Notes: generated by a model not told the origin, from the letters alone. A stretch of 64,000 nucleotides of DNA from Hyphomicrobiales bacterium (GCA_027489535.1 JAIXZO010000017.1:1-64000), one strand, 5' to 3'. Positions 1-14,124 are shown, numbered from the stretch's first letter. Program-made: numbers and translations.

Positions 1-2704
<2,704 letters not shown>

Positions 2705-2834
2705 GAGGCGTCGTAATCCCGTTGTCGCAGCGGTCGCGCGGTCGGGTCCGCGCGGGAGAGGTCGTTACATAGTGCGTTGCCGCCTTGCACACACCCCGAT
2801 GATGCGCATTGCCTTCATGCACCGGATTTGATAG

Positions 2835-2849
2835 GAACATAACAGGAAC
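2835..2849. promoter_or_regulatory. LexA-type SOS box between uvrA and ssb
   Basis: The sequence GAACATAACAGGAAC is a perfect direct repeat GAAC-N7-GAAC, the form of LexA operator known in Alphaproteobacteria. It lies 131 bases upstream of the uvrA start and 101 bases upstream of the ssb start, so one site could serve both divergent promoters. Regulation is inferred from the motif and from the usual SOS membership of uvrA and ssb. Confidence 0.75.
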
Positions 2850-2949
2850 AATCCGGCAAGCGGTGTGGATAACCGGGCCCGCAGGGCGGCGCGGGGCGCA
2901 TGGCGGGGGCGGATCGGGTAAGGTCGCGAACCTTTACGGAGAGAGCGGA

Positions 2950-3528
2950 ATGTCTGGCAGCGTGAACAAGGTGATCCTCGTGGGCAATGTCGGGCGCGAT
3001 CCCGAGACCCGCCGCATGCCGTCCGGCGACCCCGTGGTGAATTTCAGCATCGCGACCTCCGAAACCTGGCGTGACAAGGCCACCGGCGAGCGCAAGGAAA
3101 AGACCGAGTGGCACAACGTCGTGATCTTCAACGAGAACCTCGCGAAGGTCGCCGAGCAATACGTGAAGAAGGGCTCCAAGATTTACATCGAGGGGCAGCT
3201 TCAGACCCGCAAATACACCGACAAGAACGGCGTGGAGAAGCAGTCGACCGAAGTCGTGCTTCAGCGGTTCCGCGGTGAACTGACGCTGCTCGACGGCCGC
3301 TCGGGCGGCGGCGGTTCCGGCGAATCCGGCGACGAGGGTGGTTACGGCAGCCGCGGCGGCTATTCGGGCGGCGGCGGTTCGCAGGGGGGCGGAGACCGTT
3401 CGGTCGGCTATTCCGGCGGCGGCGGCGGCAGCAGCTACGGCGGCACCTCCTCCGGCGGCGGGCGCAGCCCCGCACCGGCGGGCGGCGGACGCCTCTCGGG
3501 CGATCTCGACGACGACATCCCGTTCTGA
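2950..3528 (+). CDS. ssb: Single-stranded DNA-binding protein
   Basis: SSB coats single-stranded DNA during replication, recombination and repair. The 192-residue protein begins [19 protein letters not shown], has an OB-fold over about residues 1-115, a long Gly/Ser-rich linker, and the acidic DDDIPF tail that recruits partner proteins. The ATG at 2950 is chosen because a GGAGAG ribosome site stands just upstream and the family N-terminus starts here; the frame is open further upstream, but that sequence crosses the SOS box and is not SSB-like. The linker is glycine-heavy like the tail of ribosomal protein S6 in this window. Transcription likely ends at the hairpin at 3591. Confidence 0.97.
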   Translation: MSGSVNKVILVGNVGRDPETRRMPSGDPVVNFSIATSETWRDKATGERKEKTEWHNVVIFNENLAKVAEQYVKKGSKIYIEGQLQTRKYTDKNGVEKQSTEVVLQRFRGELTLLDGRSGGGGSGESGDEGGYGSRGGYSGGGGSQGGGDRSVGYSGGGGGSSYGGTSSGGGRSPAPAGGGRLSGDLDDDIPF

Positions 3529-3590
3529 TCGGTCTCGGGACCGAGGCCCGCGTTCAGCGGCGCTTTACATTTGCGGTGCATCTTCACGAT

Positions 3591-3622
3591 GAGCCGGATC
3601 GGGGTTCCGGTCCGGCTCTTTT
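3591..3622 (+). terminator. Intrinsic terminator after ssb
   Basis: GAGCCGGA and TCCGGCTC form an 8-bp stem around a 12-base loop, followed directly by TTTT. The hairpin lies 62 bases after the ssb stop. It also argues against a GTG start at 3576 for the next gene, because that start would put the terminator inside the coding region. Confidence 0.75.
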
Positions 3623-3659
3623 GATTTTCCTCAGTCTTTCGTCCCGAGTTTTTGATCCG

Positions 3660-4475
3660 ATGAGTTTGAACGCGAATGTCGGGGCGCAATTGCGCGCCCT
3701 CGCCCTCGAAGGGGCCGATGAGTCGGCGCGCCTGAACGATTCGCTGCGGCTGCTTTCGAAGTGGCGGAGCGTCCTGATCCAAAGGGCGCTTTTGGCGCGG
3801 CAGGGGACGGTGGTCGGGGCCGGCCCGATGAAAGGCTTGGATTTTCTGAGCCGGTCCGCCGAGGGCTGCCATGTGCCTAAACTTCTCGGGACCTACGAGC
3901 AACCGCTGCATCCCCATCTCGAAGAGGCGATGGCCGCAGAATACGACGTGGTTCTGAACATCGGCTGTGCCGAAGGCTATTACGCCGTCGGCTTGGCGCG
4001 CCGCATGCCGCGCAGTCGCGTCCACGCCTTCGATCTCGATCCGCAGGCGCGGACGGAATGTGCGGCCCTCGCCGTCAAGAACGGCGTTGCCGACCGCGTC
4101 GTCGTCGGCGCGCTCTTCTCGCCCGAAGATTTCGCCGATCACGCCGGAGGTCGCGTCCTCGTGTTGTGCGACATCGAAGGGGGCGAGCGGGCGCTGCTCG
4201 ATCCCGCTGCCGCGCCCGCGCTGGCGGGAATGGACCTCATCGTCGAGGCGCATGACTGCTTCGACCCGGGCATCGCGGATGCGCTGACGGCGCGCTTCGA
4301 GCCGACCCACGAGATTGTCCGCATCGAGGACGACGGCCGTCGTGCCGTGCCTGACGCGCCGCGTTGGTTCGAGCAATTGTCTCATCTCGATCAGCTTCTG
4401 GCGGTTTGGGAATGGCGCACCGGGCCGACGCCTTGGCTGATCATGAAAGCCCGCCGCGGCCGCGCGTCCCCGTAG
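3660..4475 (+). CDS. Class I SAM-dependent methyltransferase, substrate unknown
   Basis: The 271-residue protein has a Rossmann-type SAM site: motif I VLNIGCAEGYYAVGLA near residue 98 is followed by an acidic strand end (VHAFDLDPQ) and a later CDIEGGE strand. I chose ATG at 3660 because the longer reading from GTG 3576 would run through the ssb terminator; no strong ribosome site is visible. Nothing in the sequence tells the substrate: there is no recognition domain, and the neighbours (ssb, a DUF2189 membrane protein) do not form a pathway with it. The C-terminus WRTGPTPWLIMKARRGR is basic. Confidence 0.8.
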   Translation: MSLNANVGAQLRALALEGADESARLNDSLRLLSKWRSVLIQRALLARQGTVVGAGPMKGLDFLSRSAEGCHVPKLLGTYEQPLHPHLEEAMAAEYDVVLNIGCAEGYYAVGLARRMPRSRVHAFDLDPQARTECAALAVKNGVADRVVVGALFSPEDFADHAGGRVLVLCDIEGGERALLDPAAAPALAGMDLIVEAHDCFDPGIADALTARFEPTHEIVRIEDDGRRAVPDAPRWFEQLSHLDQLLAVWEWRTGPTPWLIMKARRGRASP

Positions 4476-4557
4476 TCCTCCCGTCTTGATCGCCGCCGCA
4501 GCCGTGCGATCCTGTGCCCGCCGGCCCCCGACGGCGACCGAAACAGGAGACGGGTCC

Positions 4558-5430
4558 ATGGTCCGGACACAAGGGGCGGAGTCGATTGCGGCGGGGAATT
4601 CTGCGGGAGGGACTTCGACGGAGGCGGCGTCGCCCGAAGCCGACGCGGGACTCGCGGTCGAGCTCAAACCGTCCCCGGTCGTGCGACGCATCGAATTCGC
4701 CGATATCGCGGATGCGCTCGCGGCGGGACTGCGGGATTTTCAGGCAGCGCCGGCGTTCGGGCTGTTCTTCGGCGGCGTCTATGCCGTCGGCGGCATGGTC
4801 ATGGTTGCGGCCGCCGCGTTCTGGGACCTGCTGTATCTCGTCTATCCGCTCGCGGCGGGTTTCGCGCTCATCGGTCCCTTCGTGGCGGTGGGGCTCTACG
4901 AGGTGTCTCGGCGTCGGGAACAGGGCGGCGCGCTCTCTTGGTCGGGCGTGCTCGGCGTCGTGTTCGCTCAGAGCCGGCGCGAACTGGGCTGGATGGCCTT
5001 CGTCACCGTCTTCCTCTTCATCATGTGGATGTATCAGGTGCGGCTGCTGACCGCGCTGTTCTTCGGCATCAAGCCCGTCGCGATGCGCGATCTGCTCGCA
5101 ACGCTCGTCTCCACGCCCGAAGGTTGGCTCTTTCTCGTCATCGGGCATGTCGACGGCGCGATCCTGTCGCTCGTCGTATTCTCGCTCACGGTGGTCTCGT
5201 TCCCGCTGCTGCTCGACCGCGAAGTGGACGTCGTCACCGCGATGATCGCGAGCGTGCGCGCCGTCATCATCAACCCCTTGCCAATGCTGGTCTGGGCGGC
5301 CGTGGTCGTGCTGCTGCTGATCGTCGCCGCGATGCCTTTCTTCGTCGGCCTGTTCGTTGTCCTTCCGGTTCTGGGCCACACGACGTGGCATCTGTATCGG
5401 CGGCTGATCGCGCCGGCCGAGACGGGCTGA
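4558..5430 (+). CDS. DUF2189 family integral membrane protein
   Basis: This 290-residue protein has a polar, Ala/Gly-rich N-terminal segment of about 45 residues and then roughly six hydrophobic segments, with the family-like PLAAGFALIGPFVAVGLYE stretch in the second. DUF2189 proteins are inner-membrane proteins of unknown role in Alphaproteobacteria. The ATG at 4558 follows an AGGAG site with good spacing; the frame stays open upstream but without a comparable start. It is the last gene of a short co-directional run after the methyltransferase and ends about 90 bases before the M20 peptidase. The family call rests on recognition of the segment pattern. Confidence 0.8.
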   Translation: MVRTQGAESIAAGNSAGGTSTEAASPEADAGLAVELKPSPVVRRIEFADIADALAAGLRDFQAAPAFGLFFGGVYAVGGMVMVAAAAFWDLLYLVYPLAAGFALIGPFVAVGLYEVSRRREQGGALSWSGVLGVVFAQSRRELGWMAFVTVFLFIMWMYQVRLLTALFFGIKPVAMRDLLATLVSTPEGWLFLVIGHVDGAILSLVVFSLTVVSFPLLLDREVDVVTAMIASVRAVIINPLPMLVWAAVVVLLLIVAAMPFFVGLFVVLPVLGHTTWHLYRRLIAPAETG

Positions 5431-5522
5431 ACGGGCCGTCGGGCTCTCCGCACGCTCTTTCCCGGTGCGTCCTCCGCGCTAGAGTGGGCGCGCCGGATGA
5501 GTCGTTCGGCGACGCAGGGAGA

Positions 5523-6647
5523 ATGCACGTGAGCTATGACGGCGAGGCGATGGCGGCTGTGGTGGCCGCTTGGGCCGAAATCGAGAGCCCGACCTATGAG
5601 GCTGCGGCCGTCAACCGCATGCAGGACGCGGTGGCCGCGCATATGGCCTCGGCTCCCGTCGCCGTCGAACGCATCGCGGGCCGCGACGGTCTCGGCGACA
5701 CGCTGGTGCTGCGCGCCGGTCCGCAGACGGGCGCGGCACCTACGCTGATCATGAGCCATGTCGATACCGTGCATCCGCTCGGCACGTCCTCGTCCAACCT
5801 GCATGTGCGGCGCGAAGGCGACCGGCTTTACGGCCCCGGCATCTACGACATGAAGGGCGGGGCGTTTCTCGCGCTTGAGGCGTTCAAGCGCGTGTCGGTC
5901 GCCGGGACGGCGAACCGGCCCCTCGTGTTTCTCGTGACGCCGGACGAGGAGATCGGCTCGCCCACCACCCGCGCCTTGATCGAGGAGGAGGGCCGGCGCG
6001 CCGCCTTCGCGCTTGTCACGGAGCCTGCGCGCGACGGCGGCAAGGTCGTCACCGCGCGCAAGGGCGTCGGGCGTTTCGACGTGGTGATCGAAGGCCGTCC
6101 GGCGCATTCGGGCACCGGTCACGCCAAGGGCCGCAGCGCCATCCGCGAAGCGGCGCTGCAGATCACCGCCATCGAAAATCTCACCGACTACCCGCGCGGC
6201 GTCACCACCACCGTGGGCATGATCAACGGCGGCACGGCGGCCAACACCATCCCGCAATTCGCCCGCTTCTGCGTCGATCTCCGCGTCGCGACGCCCGAGG
6301 ACGGGGAGGCGTTCACCAAGCGCATTCTCGGCCTCGCGGCGCATGATCCCGACGTGTCCGTGCGCGTGTCCGGCGGCATGAACCGCCCGCCTTACCCCAA
6401 GACGAAGGACGGCGAGGCCTTTTTCGAGCGCGTGCGCGCCATTGCGGCCGAACTCGGCATCGATCTCATGGACGTGCCGATGACGGGCGGCGGCAGCGAC
6501 GGCAACTTCACGGCGGCGGTCGGCACGCCCACCATCGACGGGCTCGGCATCGACGGCGACGGCGCGCATACGCTGCAGGAATACGGCCTCGTCTCGTCGC
6601 TCGCCCCGCGCGCGCTGCTGATGCAGCGGCTGCTCGAGCGGCTCTGA
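5523..6647 (+). CDS. M20 family metallopeptidase (glutamate carboxypeptidase-like)
   Basis: A 374-residue di-zinc amidohydrolase of the M20/ArgE/CPG2 type, expected to hydrolyse a peptide or N-acyl amino acid in the cytoplasm. Visible ligands and catalytic residues are H79 and D81 in MSHVDTVHPLG, the bridging D109 in IYDMKGG, the general base E142/E143 in TPDEEIGSP, and a late HTLQEYG histidine. The dimerisation insert (RPAHSGTG) is present. No signal peptide is seen. A GTG two codons later at 5529 is better spaced from the AGGGAG ribosome site and may be the true start. Its stop abuts the stop of the convergent marC-like gene with no gap (shared TGATCA). Confidence 0.9.
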   Translation: MHVSYDGEAMAAVVAAWAEIESPTYEAAAVNRMQDAVAAHMASAPVAVERIAGRDGLGDTLVLRAGPQTGAAPTLIMSHVDTVHPLGTSSSNLHVRREGDRLYGPGIYDMKGGAFLALEAFKRVSVAGTANRPLVFLVTPDEEIGSPTTRALIEEEGRRAAFALVTEPARDGGKVVTARKGVGRFDVVIEGRPAHSGTGHAKGRSAIREAALQITAIENLTDYPRGVTTTVGMINGGTAANTIPQFARFCVDLRVATPEDGEAFTKRILGLAAHDPDVSVRVSGGMNRPPYPKTKDGEAFFERVRAIAAELGIDLMDVPMTGGGSDGNFTAAVGTPTIDGLGIDGDGAHTLQEYGLVSSLAPRALLMQRLLERL

Positions 6648-7268
6648 TCAGATCGCCTTGACGCCGTCGATGACGAACTGAACCGCCAGCGCGGCGAGGA
6701 TCACGCCGAGCAGGCGCGTCAGCACGATGTTGCCGGTGATTCCGAGAAACTTCGAAATCCGCGCGGCGGCGAAGAAGCTCGCCACGCAGGCCAGCATGAC
6801 GAACGCGATCGTGCCCATGAGCGCGCCGAACAGCAGCGGGTCGCCCGCCGCGCGTCCCGAGAGCAGCAGCGTCGCCGTGATCGCGCCCGGCCCGGCCATC
6901 AGCGGTATGCCCAGCGGAAAGGCTGCGATGTTGCGCACGTGATCCAGCGTCACGGCCGTCTCGGCCGTCTCCGTCTGCCGCTGCTTGCGGAAGGCGAAGA
7001 TCATCTCGAAGGCGATGGTGAACAGCATGATCCCGCCCGCGATGCGGAAGGCCGGCAGCCCGATGCCCAGCGCCGTCAGCAACGGCGCGCCGAACAGCCC
7101 CGAAGCCGCCAGGATGCCTGCGGCGATCAGCGCCGAGCGGATCGCCACCTGCCGCCGCTGCGCCTGCGACATCCCTTGCGTCAGGCCCAGAAAGATCGGC
7201 GCGAGCCCCGGCGGGTCCACGGTGACGAGCAGGGTGACGACGGCCGACAGCAGGAATTCGGAAAACAT
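6648..7268 (-). CDS. MarC family integral membrane protein
   Basis: A 206-residue protein of six hydrophobic segments matching the MarC/UPF0056 family: the N-terminal TLLVTVDPPGLAPIFLGLT and the central GIPLMAGPGAITATLLL are characteristic. MarC was once linked to multiple antibiotic resistance, but the function is unsettled. The start at 7268 is chosen because GGAGGT lies just upstream and the family normally begins with a short Met-x-x-hydrophobic segment; a longer reading from 7304 lacks such support. Transcribed alone, leftward, converging on the M20 peptidase. Confidence 0.9.
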   Translation of the reverse strand: MFSEFLLSAVVTLLVTVDPPGLAPIFLGLTQGMSQAQRRQVAIRSALIAAGILAASGLFGAPLLTALGIGLPAFRIAGGIMLFTIAFEMIFAFRKQRQTETAETAVTLDHVRNIAAFPLGIPLMAGPGAITATLLLSGRAAGDPLLFGALMGTIAFVMLACVASFFAAARISKFLGITGNIVLTRLLGVILAALAVQFVIDGVKAI

Positions 7269-7426
7269 CGGACCTCCGACGCGGGCTACGACGGAGGTTA
7301 GCACGGGCCTTGCCGCTGCGTCCCGAAACGCGAGCCGCAGGCACCTTCATGACGCATGCGGCATCGCGTTTGACAAACTCACAAAAATAGGAAAAAATAC
7401 TTATAATAGGACTTTGGAGATTTACG

Positions 7427-7783
7427 ATGTCGCTAAAGGAAATCCAAGAAATCAATGCAGTGTTAAATTGGGCGCAAAAAGAGCTTCAAACGATTCAGTT
7501 TAATATTATGCAGAATAAATTCGATCCGGCACAGCCAAGAGCTCCAGCCGGCACGTCGGATGGAGGGCAATGGATTTCAGGCAGCGTGGGTAATGGCTCC
7601 CCAAATAGGGACGCCGCCTCTCCTCGTTGGATTTCGACTTCGCTTGAAGAGATCTGCGAGAGTCAACTACAACGTGATGAGTTTCAATGCCGGATGGTAT
7701 CCCTAAGGTCATGCTGGCAACAAGCGATGGCGAGATATGCTGCTTGCCTTCGCGGTCAGCCTATTTCGCCGCTGAATTATTGA
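7427..7783 (+). CDS. Small protein with FDPAQPR..GGQW motif, possible toxin-system component
   Basis: The 118-residue product is unlike its neighbours in base use: its first half and upstream region are clearly AT-richer. Two parts are visible. Residues 32-51 read FDPAQPRAPAGTSDGGQW, a linker motif I have seen in proteobacterial polymorphic-toxin-like and phage-associated proteins. The C-terminal third carries four cysteines in the pattern CESQLQRDEFQC..CW..A..RYAAC and ends GQPISPLNY. GGAG stands about 8 bases before the ATG. It is followed after 8 bases by a second small gene. Function is not known; an effector or effector-associated role is an inference from motif and pairing. Confidence 0.7.
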   Translation: MSLKEIQEINAVLNWAQKELQTIQFNIMQNKFDPAQPRAPAGTSDGGQWISGSVGNGSPNRDAASPRWISTSLEEICESQLQRDEFQCRMVSLRSCWQQAMARYAACLRGQPISPLNY

Positions 7784-7791
7784 GGCATGCG

Positions 7792-8127
7792 ATGAAGGTA
7801 TTCACTCACGAACTGAATTGTCGTCAGGGCGACGTCGTTCTGCCCGTCGTCATCACGCTCGATGCGCCGGCGCCCGCGGACCGGTCATGGTCCTGCTCCT
7901 ACGAGATCGACTGGCCCGAAGGTCCGCGCCGGAGCAACGCGCACGGCGCCGACGCTTTGCAGGCCCTGGTGCTCGCGCTGCAGAAGATCGGCACCGAGCT
8001 TTATACGAGCGTGCATCATCGTTCGGGAGCCTTGTCCGGCTCCTCGCCAGTCGGCGGCTACGGCTTTCCCGTGCCGCCGATTCTGCGCGATCTTCTGGCC
8101 GGAGACGACGTGGCCGCCTTCGGGTGA
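7792..8127 (+). CDS. Hypothetical protein, DUF6968-like, possible partner or immunity protein
   Basis: A 111-residue soluble protein starting MKVFTHELNCRQGD. The conserved-looking core is WSCSYEIDWPEGPR, a short Ala-rich helix ADALQALVLALQKIGTELY, then GGYGFPVPP and a C-terminal RDLLAGDD. This pattern agrees with what I know of the uncharacterised DUF6968 family; I cannot confirm it by search. It begins 8 bases after the stop of the preceding small gene and is probably co-transcribed. GC content rises back toward the genome level through this gene. Small, single-domain and placed after a putative effector, it fits an immunity protein, but that is inference. Confidence 0.7.
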   Translation: MKVFTHELNCRQGDVVLPVVITLDAPAPADRSWSCSYEIDWPEGPRRSNAHGADALQALVLALQKIGTELYTSVHHRSGALSGSSPVGGYGFPVPPILRDLLAGDDVAAFG

Positions 8128-8264
8128 GGAGAATGCTCCCATGCTCCAGCCAAGTTCCTGAAAAGTCGTGCAAAAAAGGCCGGGGACGAGCGCGTTTTCG
8201 GGTGGCCTCCAAGTTCGGAATCGCCTAAGGAAAGGGGACCGGAAAAAGCGATCGGAAAACACCG

Positions 8265-11021
<2,757 letters not shown>

Positions 11022-11045
11022 GCCACTCTTTACAACACGCGATTT

Positions 11046-11071
11046 CGGCCGGGCTCGTCCCGGCCGTTTTT
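11046..11071 (+). terminator. Intrinsic terminator after gyrA
   Basis: CGGCCGGG and CCCGGCCG pair as an 8-bp GC stem with a CTCGT loop, followed by five T. It lies 25 bases after the gyrA stop. Confidence 0.85.
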
Positions 11072-11138
11072 GCATCCGAGACCGGGCCCGGTCGCCCGAA
11101 ACCTTGCCCCCGTTCCGCCGAGCCGCTAAGCCTTCGCC

Positions 11139-11645
11139 ATGATGACCCATGCCCCCCGCGTCGCCTTCTATGCCGGGTCTTTCGACCCGATCACGAACGG
11201 CCATGTCGACGTGCTGACCCATGCCTGCCGCATGGTGGATCGGCTGGTCGTCGCCATCGGCGTGCATCCCGGCAAGACGCCGCTGTTCACGGCGGAAGAA
11301 CGCGCGGAGATGATCCGCACGGCGATCGCGTCCGTCGCGGCCGGGCAGGGCACGGCGCTCGACATCGTCACCTTTTCCGATCTTGCCGTGGATGCGGCGC
11401 GGCGCGCCGGCGCGACGATGCTGATCCGCGGCCTGCGCGACGGCACCGATCTCGATTATGAAATGCAGATGGCCGGCATGAACGCGGCGATGGCGCCCGA
11501 CATCCAGACCGTGTTTCTTCCGGCCTCGCCCATGGTCCGCCCCATCACCGCCACTCTCGTCCGTCAGATCGCCAAGATGGGCGGAGACGTGTCCGCCTTC
11601 GTGCCGGCGGACGTCGTCGCCCGTCTCGCGGCCAAATTCGCCTGA
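11139..11645 (+). CDS. coaD: Phosphopantetheine adenylyltransferase
   Basis: CoaD transfers AMP from ATP to 4'-phosphopantetheine, the fourth step of coenzyme A synthesis. The 168-residue protein has the nucleotidyltransferase motif [13 protein letters not shown] at residues 13-25 with its T/N-x-GH histidine, the [16 protein letters not shown] substrate loop, and [14 protein letters not shown] where most family members read ISSTLVR. Either of two adjacent ATG codons (11139, 11142) could start it. It lies between the gyrA terminator and an exported cyclophilin, with 50 bases before the latter. Confidence 0.95.
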   Translation: MMTHAPRVAFYAGSFDPITNGHVDVLTHACRMVDRLVVAIGVHPGKTPLFTAEERAEMIRTAIASVAAGQGTALDIVTFSDLAVDAARRAGATMLIRGLRDGTDLDYEMQMAGMNAAMAPDIQTVFLPASPMVRPITATLVRQIAKMGGDVSAFVPADVVARLAAKFA

Positions 11646-11695
11646 AGTCCCGTGCGGGCATCGCCCGCGCCATTCCCCGATCCGGAGGTTTTCCG

Positions 11696-12259
11696 ATGTT
11701 CCGCGCCGCTTTCGTCGCGCTCGCCTGCGCCGCAGCCCTCGTCCTCGCTCCGCTTTCGGCGGATGCGCAGACCCCCAAGACCGATCCCGAGAACACGGTC
11801 GTCATCGAGACCAAGGACGGCCGCATCGTGATCGCACTGCGTCCCGATCTCGCCCCCGGCCATGTCGAGCGCATCAAGACGCTCACCAAGCAGGGCTTCT
11901 ATGACGGCATCGTCTTCCACCGCGTCATCGACGGATTCATGGCGCAGACCGGCGATCCGACCGGCACCGGCACGGGCGGCTCGCCGCTGCCGAACCTGAA
12001 GGCCGAGTTCTCGAACGTGCCGTTCAAGCGCGGCACGCTCGGCATGGCCCGCGCCCAGAGCAACGACTCCGCCAATTCCCAGTTCTTCATCATGTTCGCC
12101 GAGGGATCGTTCTTGAACGGCAAATACACCGTGTTCGGCGAGGTCGTCTCCGGCATGGACGTCGTGGACAAGATCAAGAAGGGCGATCAGGCCGCCAACG
12201 GCGTCGTTCGCGGCCCGGACAAGATCGTGCGCATGCGCATGGCCGCCGACGCCAAGTAA
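11696..12259 (+). CDS. Peptidyl-prolyl cis-trans isomerase, cyclophilin type, exported
   Basis: This 187-residue cyclophilin catalyses proline isomerisation during folding. A Sec signal peptide is clear: MFRAAFVALACAAALVLAPL followed by SADAQT, with cleavage likely after ADA near residue 24, which places the enzyme in the periplasm. The active-site motifs FHRVIDGFMAQTGDP, NSQFFIM and GKYTVFGEV are all present. A GGAGG site precedes the ATG. It stands 42 bases before a cytoplasmic paralogue that shares most of its core, a tandem duplication with divided location. Confidence 0.95.
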   Translation: MFRAAFVALACAAALVLAPLSADAQTPKTDPENTVVIETKDGRIVIALRPDLAPGHVERIKTLTKQGFYDGIVFHRVIDGFMAQTGDPTGTGTGGSPLPNLKAEFSNVPFKRGTLGMARAQSNDSANSQFFIMFAEGSFLNGKYTVFGEVVSGMDVVDKIKKGDQAANGVVRGPDKIVRMRMAADAK

Positions 12260-12301
12260 TTCCCGCAAGTCATTCCGCAATACTCAAAGAGGAGCAGGCC
12301 C

Positions 12302-12769
12302 ATGGCCGACGTGAAGCCCGAAGACACGATGATTCTGGAAACCACCCAAGGCCGCGTGGTGATCGGCATGCGCCCCGATCTGGCCCCCGGCCACGTCGCG
12401 CGGATCAAGGAGCTCGTCCGCGAGGGCTTCTATGACGGCATCGTCTTTCACCGCGTCATCGAGGGCTTCATGGCCCAGACCGGTTGCCCGCAGGGCACCG
12501 GCACCGGCGGCTCGGGCAAGAAGCTGAAGCAGGAATTCAACGCCGAGCCGCATGTGCGCGGCGTGTGCTCGATGGCCCGCTCGCAGAACCCGGATTCGGG
12601 CGACAGCCAGTTCTTCATCTGCTTCGACGACGCCCGCTTCCTCGACCGTCAGTACACGGTGTGGGGCGCGGTGATCGAAGGCATGGAGAATGTCGACAAG
12701 ATCAAGCGCGGCGAGCCGGTGCGCAATCCCGACAGCATCGTCACGGCCCGCATGGGCGATCAGGCGTAA
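12302..12769 (+). CDS. ppiB: Peptidyl-prolyl cis-trans isomerase, cyclophilin type, cytoplasmic
   Basis: A 155-residue cyclophilin with no signal peptide, so it should act in the cytoplasm. The catalytic core FHRVIEGFMAQTGCPQGTGTGG, SQFFICF and QYTVWGAVIEGM matches PpiB. The ATG at 12302 has an AGAGGAG site nine bases upstream. Its closest relative in the window is the exported cyclophilin immediately before it, and the pair is probably one transcript. A strong hairpin begins seven bases after the stop. Confidence 0.95.
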   Translation: MADVKPEDTMILETTQGRVVIGMRPDLAPGHVARIKELVREGFYDGIVFHRVIEGFMAQTGCPQGTGTGGSGKKLKQEFNAEPHVRGVCSMARSQNPDSGDSQFFICFDDARFLDRQYTVWGAVIEGMENVDKIKRGEPVRNPDSIVTARMGDQA

Positions 12770-12776
12770 TAAAAAA

Positions 12777-12815
12777 GGACCGGTCGGTATTCCGCGAAAA
12801 GCGGCCGGCCGGTCC
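12777..12815. terminator. Strong hairpin between ppiB and queA
   Basis: GGACCGGTCGG pairs with CCGGCCGGTCC as an 11-bp stem (one G-U), capped by a second CCGC-GAAAA-GCGG stem-loop. It is preceded by six A and lacks a T-run downstream, so as written it has terminator form only on the minus strand, where no gene approaches. It may act as an mRNA 3'-end stabiliser or a weak terminator for ppiB. The 200 bases after it up to queA are AT-richer; I see no gene there. Confidence 0.45.
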
Positions 12816-13031
12816 AACTAAGACTGCTGCGCAAAGAAACGGTAAAACATCGCTGATTCGGCTCACCAGAATTCGCCGAACGCAGGACGTACTTAAATCG
12901 ATGAGATCGGTTGCAGCAACCAACCCCAAGTTGCGAAATTTATCCGGCAAAAACAACTAAAAGTAGAATAAATCCCCGATACGGCAACATCAGTCGCGGA
13001 TGGCCGGCCGGCTCGCCGAAAGTACACGATC

Positions 13032-14123
13032 ATGCGCGTTGACCTCTTCGATTTCGAACTGCCGGAGGATCGGATCGCGCTTCGGCCCGCATCGCCGCGC
13101 GACGCGGCGCGGATGCTCGTCGTGCCGCAGTCCGGTGCGACGTTCGAGGACCGGTCGGTCGCCGACCTGCCGGACGTGCTCGCCCCCGGCGACGTGCTCG
13201 TGGTCAACGACACCCGCGTCATCCCCGCCCGCCTGTCCGGAATCCGCGTGCGCGGCGAGAGCACGGCGCGCGTCGACGTGACCTTGCACAAGCGCGAAGC
13301 GCCGGACCGTTGGCGCGCCTTCGTGCGCCCCGCCAAACGCCTCGCTCTCGGCGAACGCGTGCGCTTCGGCGAGGAAAGCGAAAGCGCCGCCTGCCTGCTC
13401 GCCAGCCTCGACGCCGAAGTGGTCGAGAAGGGCGACGGCGGCGAGGTCGTGTTCGCCTTTGAATTTGCAGGACCCGAACTCGACGAGGCCGTCGCGCGTC
13501 TCGGCCATATGCCGCTGCCGCCCTATATCGCCGCCAAGCGCCCCGAGGACGACGCCGACCGGCTCGACTACCAGACCCTGTTCGCCGAGCGCGAAGGCGC
13601 GGTCGCAGCCCCCACCGCTGGGTTGCATTTCACGTCGCAGCTGGTCGAACGTCTGGTTGCAAGGGGCATCGCCGTGGAACGCGTCACCTTGCATGTCGGC
13701 GCAGGCACGTTCCTGCCGGTCAAGGCGGAGGACACCGCCGACCATCGCATGCATGCCGAATACGGCGAACTCTCCGCCGGCACGGCCGCGCGTCTCAACG
13801 CGGCGCGGGCGCGGGGAGGGCGCATCGTCGCCGTCGGCACCACGTCGCTCCGCGTTCTGGAAACCGCCGTCAATGCGGACGGCACCTTCCCGGCCTGGTC
13901 GGGCGACACCTCCATCTTCATCACGCCCGGCGTGCCGATCCGCTCGGCCGACGCGATGCTGACGAATTTCCATTTGCCGAAATCGACGCTTTTCATGCTC
14001 GTGAGCGCCTTTTCGGGTCTCGAGCGCATGCAGGCGGCCTATGCGCATGCGATCGCTTCGGGCTATCGCTTCTACTCCTACGGAGACGCGAGCCTGCTGT
14101 TCCGGGCCGCCCAGGACGCTTGA
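13032..14123 (+). CDS. queA: S-adenosylmethionine:tRNA ribosyltransferase-isomerase
   Basis: QueA moves the ribosyl part of SAM to 7-aminomethyl-7-deazaguanine in tRNA, making epoxyqueuosine. The 363-residue protein begins [19 protein letters not shown] and contains the family blocks [24 protein letters not shown]-like [33 protein letters not shown] and [17 protein letters not shown]. The length is normal. It is followed after one base by tgt, so the two queuosine genes are translationally coupled. Confidence 0.97.
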   Translation: MRVDLFDFELPEDRIALRPASPRDAARMLVVPQSGATFEDRSVADLPDVLAPGDVLVVNDTRVIPARLSGIRVRGESTARVDVTLHKREAPDRWRAFVRPAKRLALGERVRFGEESESAACLLASLDAEVVEKGDGGEVVFAFEFAGPELDEAVARLGHMPLPPYIAAKRPEDDADRLDYQTLFAEREGAVAAPTAGLHFTSQLVERLVARGIAVERVTLHVGAGTFLPVKAEDTADHRMHAEYGELSAGTAARLNAARARGGRIVAVGTTSLRVLETAVNADGTFPAWSGDTSIFITPGVPIRSADAMLTNFHLPKSTLFMLVSAFSGLERMQAAYAHAIASGYRFYSYGDASLLFRAAQDA

Positions 14124-14124
14124 A

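Noticed and set aside
3576-3659. Longer methyltransferase start at GTG 3576
   Set aside because: The extra segment spans the ssb terminator hairpin and shows no ribosome site.
12741-12956. A 71-codon minus-strand frame after ppiB
   Set aside because: It runs back through the end of ppiB and its hairpin. No ribosome site and no recognisable product.
12816-13031. A riboswitch before queA
   Set aside because: No preQ1 aptamer pattern was seen, and the AT-richer gap shows no strong pairing apart from the hairpin after ppiB.
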